Assembly (NCBI GenBank): GCA_022495005.1
Contig: JAGYXB010000370.1
Span: 186,001 to 250,000, forward strand
Source of the DNA: Rhyacophila brunnea
Lineage: Eukaryota > Arthropoda > Insecta > Trichoptera > Rhyacophilidae
Length of the DNA stretch: 64,000 nt
Direction of reading: 5' to 3'
Shown here piece after piece: positions 56,811 to 64,000 of the stretch (position 1 is its first letter; each line of letters starts with the position of its first letter). The notes under the pieces were generated by a model that worked only from the letters and a program-made list of their open reading frames with translations, had not been told where the DNA came from and searched no databases. A program made the translations under genes and the position numbers.

Positions 56811-59330
56811 TTACTCATTATTCATATCAATTTCATCGTCTTCTTCTTCGTCTTCGGATAAATCAACTTCAGGACATGTGTGGCTTGTTTTTAAGCTGTT
56901 ATAAAAATAATGAAATTCTTCCTTTATTAATGGAAAGAGATCAATTAAATCTTTCTTTTTAAGAGGGTAAACAAGACGAGGTCCATCATAGCGCTTTTCT
57001 AAAGACCAATAATTTACATTAATAGGTCTGCCTCTTTTACTTCGTCGCAAATCTAATGTTCTGAATAGCTCGGACTCATCTAATGTGTACTTGAAACTCA
57101 AAACACCAAATGTTTTCTCGTACCTTATCCACCTTATTTTCATCCAGTTAACTTTTTGGCCGTCAACATCGATAGTTTTTTTTATAAGACAAGATCGGAA
57201 AATATTTGAAATAGCCCTGAAATCATCTTGAGTCATCTTAATAACTGTAATTTTTTTTTTCCTCTCACTGTTCGAACAAATTGAAACCAGTCTCTGGGAA
57301 CCATAATGGAAATATCACTAAGTTTTTTGGCCCTTTCAATCCGAAAATGATCCACGTCACATTCCAAGTGGGTATGGCCAGGTAAAAGAAATTTCTGGTC
57401 AATTATTTCTATTGAATCGTGACAACTTGTTACCAGACTAAACATCGCAGCCATATTAAGGTTACGGTTTTGGCCACCACACGTATCCGAATAGGTTACA
57501 TTTCGGGTGACACTTACTGGTAAATTTTTATTTTTTTTGTACAAGCGTGACGCAATATCGTCGGATCCTCTTTTACCTATTGCTTCATGCCACATGTAAC
57601 ATTCTGTGTTGCTTTCAACAGAGCAGTCCCTTATCGTTAAATTATATGTGGAAAACAATCGTTTGTAAAATGCTACGTTCGAAGTTAGTGATGGTGTATC
57701 CAATACCTTTTGTAGGTCAAAAACCAAAACTCTGGTGTTCTGATTTTCTGCTGCAAAGATTTTATCTTGTTTCTTTGTATTGTACTATTGAAGTCTATTT
57801 CCAAAAGTTCGCGTTCTGCTTGAACTTTGCATAGTTTTAGTTTTAAGGAAAAACTGTCGCATGTTTTACAAGTATCAAGCTTAGGTTGTTTGAATTTGTA
57901 TTCAGTTTCCTTGAAAACTATTTTGAACAAATCATAGGATCCACATTTAATATTGATATCTTGATCTTACAATTTTTCATCTTTGAATAATTCATAAATT
58001 TTTTTCATATTTAAATGACTGGGTAAATATGTATTTCTGTGTGTTGACGTGAATAGTGACTCACATATTTGGGAAACTTCTGAATAAACTCTTTGATACA
58101 TCGTCGGTGTTTTGTAAAAAGGGCGAATTAACCAAAATGCTACTTTACAGGAGGAGTATTTTTAACTTTTGACATTTATTTGTTTTTTACCTGTAGATGA
58201 TTATAAATATCTAACAAGTTTATAATAAAGCTTAGAAAGAATACTGCCATTATAATAGGTATTATTATATAATAATTTATAAGGCCTAATATGTCACATT
58301 TGCTTTTTATTTCGTAATTTTAATTAATTTAATTTCAGTCGATTATCGTTTTTAAGTGCTTTTCTGTAGAGATAAAAATTCGCCGTTTTTACACAACAAA
58401 GCTAGTGGGATACATATTGTATTTTCATTAAAATCTCGATTTCGCCAAAATGGTTGATTCGCCCTTTTTACAAAACAACGACGACATTGTCTTTCCGGTA
58501 ACATTTTATTAAACGGTTCGTGTTTTCCACGGCTATCACCATCATGTATAATATTACCTGAATCCTTAACCTTCTTGAGTGCTATTCCACTGCTGATGAT
58601 CTGATTTTGTACATCCCTAGTTTTCGTATAAAAAACTGTCAAATATCTGATTTTGATCACGAGAAGAACACAACATGTAACATTTTTTTCTGCAATATTC
58701 ATCTATTTGTTTGAATGTTTTAGCAGCGACCATATCGTCTCTGTTCTGGCAGAACACACTAACTGGAGAATACTAGTTTTGAGTAATTTGACTTTGAAGT
58801 TGTTAAAATGTTTGAAATGGTCTATCATGTGAGTTTATTAAGTAATCGTAAAAAGGATGACTTTAAAATAAAGAACTGTTTATTTATTAAGAAGGTTTCC
58901 AGACGGTAAAGTTTGAAATAAGGAACATTTTGGTATAACTAACTCAATATGTCATTTTTTCGAATTAGTGTCTTCTGCCAGAACAGTGACGATATTCCCT
59001 TTCAGGTTTACATACTGCTACCCTCGGCACTTTAATTCTTGTTGCTCCTTACGCTTAATCGTTATTTTTTTTTTGACGAAGCTCTAAGGAACATGTTTCA
59101 ATCGGCTCATTATGATTCCCTTCGACCACAGTGGCAGGGGTAAAATCCGTGTTTCGCTCATCAGCAGAATCAAGTTGCATAGATACGATGTGCTCCAATT
59201 CATTCGATGACTCTTCGTCTGAAGTTGGTAGTATGTAATCAATGTCTTCTACGGAATCATCAGAAAAATCTATTGTTTCCTGCCTACTGCTCCCAGCATT
59301 CTCACATATGTTGTAAATTTAGGATTCATT
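56811..59330 (-). pseudogene. Transposase-like protein of an uncharacterised insect family (copy B)
   Basis: Minus-strand blocks in order. 59330-59060, an acidic N-terminus (SVEDIDYILPTSDEESSNE). 58700-58480 (IIHDGDSRGKHEPFNKMLPE). 58120-57960 with frameshifts (FPKYVSHYSRQHT, LNMKKIYELFKDEK). 57930-57690 with the pair CKTCDSFSLK. 57727-57233 (FDLQKVLDTPSLTSNVAFYK, TRNVTYSDTCGGQNRNLNMA, LLPGHTHLECDVDHFRIERA). 57236-56811 (MTQDDFRAISNIF to an acidic tail). The D of YSDTCGGQNRN and D/E of HLECDVDH are plausible catalytic residues of an RNase-H-like fold. A one-base slip at A10 (57242-57251) separates the last two blocks. Inverted sequence at 58100-58480 interrupts the middle. Overall less decayed than copy A. 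Confidence 0.7.
58100..58495. repeat. Inverted repeat interrupting copy B
   Basis: Left tcgtcggtgttttgtaaaaa then gggcgaattaaccaaaatg and right, inverted, tcgtcgttgttttgtaaaaa then gggcgaatcaaccattttgg are about 40-bp arms. They lie exactly where the family's conserved HINS-x-P-x-Y block should follow PERQ/PEEQ. Either an insertion with these ends, or a local inverted duplication of coding sequence. Confidence 0.5.
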
Positions 59331-60479
59331 TTGTTCTGAAATGCAAAGAAATCCGCTATAAGCATTCAAATAATACTTTATAAGTTTAAATAAATATTAA
59401 CCATACGATTTAAAATGTAAATATTGTAATACCTAGCACATAAAAATAGCCATTTTTATCATTTATCTTAATACCATGTTCTGTTGTCAAGTAGTGTCAA
59501 ACAAAATTTTTGAGGTTATGAAATAACAAAGTTAAATGTAAAAGCATGCAAATAATACATTATACGTTTAAATAAAAACTAACCATACAATTTACAATGT
59601 AAATAACGTAAGAACACAAGAAAATAGGCATTATCATTTATCTTATTATCATGTTCTGTTGTCAAGTGTCAAACAAAATTGAGGTTATGAAACAAAAAAG
59701 TTAAACGCATACAAATACATACCTTCTTTATCTATGAAGTTCCTTTTTGCCAATTCCATTATCCGACGAGTTCGGTTTGAATACATGGTGTATGTTTTAA
59801 CTTCTTTACAGTGTTTTCACACAAAATAAAGCAATATTAAAGCATTGACAGTGACAACAGGTCCATTGACAACTTTACTGTGCAATGTTCACACTGATTC
59901 AAACTTTTCACAAAAAGTGCGAGTTTCCAGAAGTTGATAAGTATACCTACATATCAAGTACTGCCGCCATATAGTATGAATAATGATGCTGTACTTGTGT
60001 GATGCCAAAAACGATATGTAACATAACATTTTTTGGCTTCTCATCATTTTAAATAAATTGACATATCAAGATTGTTCACACGCTTTATCTTTTGAATGGA
60101 TAATGACTGACATACCAAATTTTGCCACCACATGCCGGGGAATATTTTCTATAAATTGTGAGAATAAACCCAAAATGACAAAAAACGGACATATCAACTT
60201 CTGCCATACGCTACAGAATTGTAAATGTGATTTAATTAAATTATATGAAATATCTAGCTCAGACGGTCAAATTAATGTTTCCACGAGACAGAGCGATAAT
60301 TTTGTAGATTTTATGTACCGGAACGGCGCTCCGGTGCGTTCCGGTCCATTTCGAGCCCTGCGCAGATAAATTGCATAATTCATGAATAATGCAAGCCCGA
60401 TGTCTTATTCATGAATTAGGCAAAATATTGCCGATTTCGTGTAATACGCAATTTCACACATTCGGTGTAACAGATGCAT

Positions 60480-61045
60480 CGAACACAATGTATGCGTGGA
60501 ACAGAAGGTTTTTGGTAGATACCACAAACGAAGTAGAGAGCTGAAATTTGGTACATTTCCAGTATTTTACCTCTGGATCAATTATATAGTATGATATGGT
60601 TCTGTTTGCATGGTGGGCGCACAATAATCCCTATTCACAAAGTAAACGCAGAGCGTGTCAGTATTTAGAATGTCGTTCTCTAGCTTGTTTGTCATCGATT
60701 ATGGATGTATTTAATATAATATAGGCGTGTTAAAGAAGGGTTTTGGTTGATAAGTACCACAAACGAAGTAGAGAGCTGAAATTTGGTACCTACATTTGCA
60801 GTATTTTACCTCTGGATCAAGAATATAATATGATATTGTAGGGTTGTCGTGGTGGGCGGACAATAACACATAATCTCAAAGTAAACGTAGAGCGTGTTAG
60901 TAAGTACCTATTTAAAATGTCGTTTTCTAGCTTGGTTGTCATCGATTATGGATTCATTTAATATTATAATAATATAGGCGTGTTAAAGAAGGTTTTTGTT
61001 TGATACCACAAACGAAGAAGAGAGCTGAAATTTAAAAAAAACACC
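60480..61045. repeat. Tandem repeat array, right part
   Basis: Three units beginning agagagctgaaattt at 60535, 60770 and 61019 (spacing 235 and 249). Unit blocks include tacctctggatcaa, aaagtaaacgcagagcgtgtcagtat-type sequence split by short changes, and gtcatcgattatgga. Same family as 53906-55450; the hAT nest separates the two parts. Confidence 0.75.
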
Positions 61046-61940
61046 CTTTGCCTCCGGACAAAAACGGGGAGCAGTCGCAGGAAAGAGGGATGGAATATTT
61101 TTGTGGGGGAGTGGGTTTGCTTCAGGATGTACATTGATTATTCTAAATAGGTACGTATCCCTAGACAAAACACTACCTACTTTGAGTCTAGCGATAAACA
61201 CCTGTCCTGCAGATAGAATGTTCACATGTGAGTTATTGCGAGCTGTCATAATATTCTGCCCCATAAGCAAAAACTCGTCTAATCGGAGAAAACAGTAATG
61301 AGGACCTTGTAAGAAGAATTACCTAAATCACCTTAAGTGGTTTTTCGGTTCTTGTTGAATTAAGCAAAATACCTACCTAACCTGGCTATTAGCTCTCAAA
61401 AAAATATTTCTGTACCTATTTATTTGTGTTTTTCAAAGTGAACTTATTCCATTTTAACATTTTTTTGGCAAAAGCCAAAAAAACTGTTTACGGTGTTAAT
61501 GTTACCTACTTACTTGTGTTTTTTGTATTGGAATAAGTTACTTTTGTAATTAACACCGAATTTGAAGTTGATTTTTCTACCGGATTGAATGCTATTAATT
61601 TCTTTTATAAGTAAGTACAAAAAAAGGTAAGTACATGTTCCGAATCTTATCCTTTAAATTCTGGCATCCATAACTCGTTTTTGTAAAGTAGTGGAATAAG
61701 TTTATTTCGAAAATACACCCCTGATTTGGTCAATATACCTAGATCGTGATATTTCCTCACAAGTTGTTCTTCCATTTAAGATTTTGCGCCAATTTAGGTG
61801 GTATCATAACCTCACTTTTATCTGTCAGATACATTTGTTGTTGTGTTGTGTACCTAATTATTGTTCTTTTAACATATATTTTCGTTTTTTAACCATAAAC
61901 AGACAGCATATAATATCAAAAAGTAGTGGAAGATAGCAAG
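61046..61940. other. Intergenic, with possible subterminal repeats
   Basis: The words ggaataagtt/aacttattcc recur at about 61441, 61530 and 61690, and a hairpin (gtgttaatgttac ... gtaattaacac) lies at 61493-61556. Together these resemble the subterminal part of a DNA transposon leading into copy C, but no terminus can be fixed. Confidence 0.35.
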
Positions 61941-61950
61941 ATGTGTAATT

Positions 61951-62300
61951 ATGATTGATTATTCACATAATGATTCAAAGACTGACAATCGTACACAAAA
62001 TGGAACAACCTCGGATGCATCTGATAGTGACAATGTCGTGTCAAAAAATCTTGGAGCGAAACGTAAAAAGTGTAAAGAAAATTGAAAGAAGGAAGTAGGT
62101 ACTTAACTAAGAAAAAAAGTAAAACTGGTGTAAAATATACAGCAAGTTGTGGGAAAAATATTAATTTAAAATCTTTTGTTTCTGTCCAAAAGTGCAATGC
62201 AAAACAATGCTCAACAAAATTTAATGTGTATTTTCAAAAAGAGTTTTTTGATAATTTTTGGAGCATTGGTAATAAAAATGCCCAAGATTATGCTGTTTTG
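61951..62300 (+). pseudogene. Transposase-like family fragment (copy C, N-terminal)
   Basis: Reads MIDYSHNDSKTDNRTQNGTT, SDASDSDNVVSKNLGAKRKK, CKEN, TGA (expected Trp), then after a shift RYLTKKKSKTGVKYTASCGK, NINLKSFVSVQKCNAKQCST, KFNVYFQKEFFDNFWSIGNK, NAQDY. The basic W-x-KE-x(n)-GK segment, C-x4-C cluster and DNFW-x-IGN-K-x2-Q pattern are the N-terminal hallmarks shared with copy A (KWHC...FNSFYSLNANEK). The catalytic part is missing; the sequence runs straight into the 3' part of a mariner on the other strand. Confidence 0.6.
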
Positions 62301-63075
62301 GGACTTATTGATTTGGCAATAGGGTGCGTGAGGAAGCAATTCGAACATTAACTCATTGATTTTGGCTATCGCGATAACGGATGTGTGAACTAGTGCAATG
62401 TCCTGATGAAACAAAACTTTATTTTTCGCCAAATGCGGTTGTTTTTTCATGATTTCATCACCATAATACACGCCCTTGATTGATTTTCCTCTCTGAAGAC
62501 AATCAATGGAAATTACCCCACGCGCATCCCAAAAAACTGACGCCATGACCTTGCCTGCAGATGGAACTGTCTTCGCCATCTTTGGAGCCGACTCTCCCCT
62601 TTCATTCCATTGTTTTGACTGTTCCTTCGTCTTAGGTGTGAAGTGATGGACCCATGTTTCATCCATGGTTATGAATAGATGCAAAAACTCTGTTTTATTG
62701 CTGTGAAATTTCGTCAAACACTTGATTGAAGCATCCTCACGATGGTGTTTTTGTTCCATTGTGAGTAATCGCGGTACCCATCATGCGCACAGTTTTCTCA
62801 TGTCCAAATTTTCAGTCAATATGTGATGTACAGAACTTTTTGACATGCATATCATGTTTGCTAGCTCGCGCAATTTCAGTCGACGTTCATCCTATACCAC
62901 TTTGTGGATTTTCGTCACCTCATTTGGTCGACCACTGCAATGTTCGTCTTGACAGCTTGTCCGGCCTCGTTTAAACTCCGCCACCCAATATTTTACTGTT
63001 GTAAACAAAGGAGCAGACACCCCAGATTAGAATCTAGCGCCGCTTTGATATTTGTTGGACTGAAGCCTTTCAAAT
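62290..63075 (-). pseudogene. mariner transposase, truncated
   Basis: The minus strand from about 63075 gives the N-terminal helix-turn-helix region with stops and frameshifts (VKYWVAEFKRGRTSCQDEHC, SGRPNEVTK, KLRELANMICMSKSSVHHIL, TENLDM). The open frame from 62759 then reads LHLFITMDETWVHHFTPKTK, AGKVMASVFWDARGVISIDC and KVLFHQDIALVHTSV. The first catalytic Asp (TMDETW) and second (FHQD) are present. After LLPHAPY the expected PDLAPSD with the third Asp is replaced by CQINKSQ, so the enzyme is dead. Terminal inverted repeats were not found. Confidence 0.8.
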
Positions 63076-63227
63076 AAAATTATTGTATCATATAACGATG
63101 ACCATTTTTTTTAGCTAGCTCTTAATTATCTTGTTAAATTACATACTCAAGAAAATGGACTGCTTATTGGGACGCCGTTGGTTTATTTCTATACACTTTA
63201 ACTTATCTAAATTAAGTATATAATTAT

Positions 63228-63755
63228 GCATCGATGTTTTTATTTTTAAAGTAACAACTGCCACTATGACGTTTAATAGTTTGTTTACGTAAGGAATTTC
63301 AAATGGCCGACAATAATAAATTCGCTGCCTAGGCAACGGAACAATTCTAAACTATAATATTACCTATACTGTATAATCGTCACGATTGCAGTATCATACT
63401 GTGGCGTAAAGGTAGTGCGTTCGTCTGATAACCGAACAATCGGTGGTTCGAATCCAATCGAGTGCGTTTTTTTTATTACTAAATTATATAATGGTTTCTC
63501 GTTGTTTTTATTTTTAAAGGACCAACTGTCACTTGGACGTTTAATAATTTGTTTACGTAATGAATTGCAAATGGCCGACAATAATAAACTCGCTGCCTAG
63601 GCAACGGAACAATTTTAAACTATAATAGTATACTGTATAATCGTCACGATTGCAGTATCATACTGTGGCGTAAAGGTAGTGCGTTCGGTTGATAACCGAA
63701 GAATCCGTGTTTCGAATCCAATCGAGTGCGTTTATTTTTGTGTGAAAAAATAAAT
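63228..63755 (+). repeat. Tandemly duplicated tRNA-like repeat
   Basis: Two units of about 262 bp (63228-63489, 63500-63755), each with a tRNA-like module (63391-63463 and 63653-63725). These have an A-box-like tggcgtaaaggtagtgcg, a seven-base loop ttgataa in unit 2 that would present GAT, and a B-box ggttcgaatcc in unit 1 (gtttcgaatcc in unit 2). Acceptor strands do not pair, and the anticodon stem of unit 1 is mismatched, so these are tRNA-derived repeats. Upstream both share gtttacgtaa and ctgcctaggcaacggaacaa. Confidence 0.65.
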
Positions 63756-64000
63756 TATGTGTTACAAATGTCACACGCAAAAAATTCACTCTGATCTGAT
63801 TTTACAATCGCGCCTAAAGAATATAACTTCAATAAATAAATGTAATACTTACTACAAAATCCGGGAAAAATAGACAACATTCCTACCTATGTAGGTACCT
63901 TTACAACTCTTTGTATTCTCGCAAACGAATAAATCCTTTTTAATGTGTAGCTTATGTTTTTATAGTCCGATTAAATATTACAATTCTTTAAAACGCTTTC
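63756..64000. other. Right edge of window, nothing recognised
   Basis: AT-rich with one taggtacc-type palindrome near 63890. No gene or repeat partner found. Confidence 0.4.

Larger units (their letters stand above)
56255..60220. mobile_element. TIR-bounded element of unnamed type (element B)
   Basis: Ends share aattctgt followed by tatggcagaagttgatatgtc (left 56255-56289, right 60220-60186 in inverse), about 40 bp with few mismatches. Variants of gatatgtca or ggtatgtca recur subterminally (about 56535, 56732, 60060, 60110). The cargo is transposase-like copy B on the minus strand. No clear target duplication outside the TIR. Compare 11353-16396, which carries copy A of the same protein family between different TIRs. 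Confidence 0.65.
56169..60360. mobile_element. hAT-type element carrying a nested element
   Basis: Termini cagcgctcgagatgg (left) and, inverted, cagggctcgaaatgg (right), each followed inward by an accggagcgc block, and a perfect 8-bp duplication cgcagata (56161-56168 and 60361-60368). The 8-bp target and CAG-start fit hAT. The arms outside the inner element total only about 226 bp, so the hAT part is MITE-sized and was later invaded by the element at 56255-60220. Alternatively the whole 4.2 kb is one transposon with very long TIRs. Confidence 0.75.

Noticed and set aside
63391..63463. tRNA-Ile(GAT) gene
   Set aside because: A and B boxes are present but the acceptor strands do not pair and the anticodon stem is mismatched. 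The module is part of a 262-bp tandem repeat.
1..64000. CRISPR arrays, operons, bacterial promoters or terminators
   Set aside because: Nothing with regular spacers or prokaryotic gene organisation; splice sites, SINE/LINE remains and C2H2 fingers show animal nuclear DNA.

Overview
This window looks like an AT-rich insect nuclear genome. The many copies of the short palindrome taggtacctac and the mix of repeats fit Lepidoptera best, but no marker gene fixes the species. There are no bacterial features, no CRISPR array and no rRNA gene. Nearly all the sequence is transposon debris. The only host-type genes I can support are C2H2 zinc-finger genes on the minus strand: a complete three-exon gene (3538-8161, about 452 aa, nine fingers), the finger exon of a second (23077-24165, seven fingers), and an orphan first exon (48995-49156) upstream of two decayed finger relics (about 45.2 and 41.8 kb).

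Region by region. 1-3.5 kb: a MITE fragment and anonymous AT-rich DNA. 3.5-8.8 kb: zinc-finger gene 1, its introns filled with tRNA-derived repeats and an hAT MITE, with a GC-richer candidate promoter upstream. 9.3-18.5 kb: one PIF/Harbinger element with both of its usual genes, a MADF-BESS protein and a DDE transposase. Each gene has its first exon on the opposite strand from the rest although splice phases still match, which implies an internal inversion. The transposase exon is also split by a 5.04-kb insertion (11353-16396) with its own terminal inverted repeats, carrying a broken gene of an uncharacterised insect transposase-like family. 18.5-34 kb: zinc-finger gene 2 surrounded by hAT, TTAA-target, Harbinger, Tigger-like and foldback elements. 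35-41.4 kb: a graveyard of non-LTR retrotransposon fragments. 41.7-49.2 kb: zinc-finger relics, a 350-bp direct duplication and an hAT element containing two further elements. 49.8-53.9 kb: a LINE tail, then anonymous AT-rich DNA.

53.9-61.05 kb: a tandem repeat (118-bp and roughly 235-249-bp periods) split by a nested hAT insertion (56169-60360, perfect 8-bp target duplication). Inside it lies a second TIR-bounded element (56255-60220) with another member of the same transposase-like family. 61.9-63.1 kb: a third fragment of that family joined to a broken mariner. 63.2-63.8 kb: a tandemly duplicated tRNA-like repeat.

The most interesting signal is the repeated presence of this unnamed family (motif SD-[ST]-C-x2-QNRN), in two cases inside elements with terminal inverted repeats. 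That makes it a candidate transposase of a DNA-transposon group I cannot name from sequence alone. Every transposon gene here carries stops, frameshifts or truncations.
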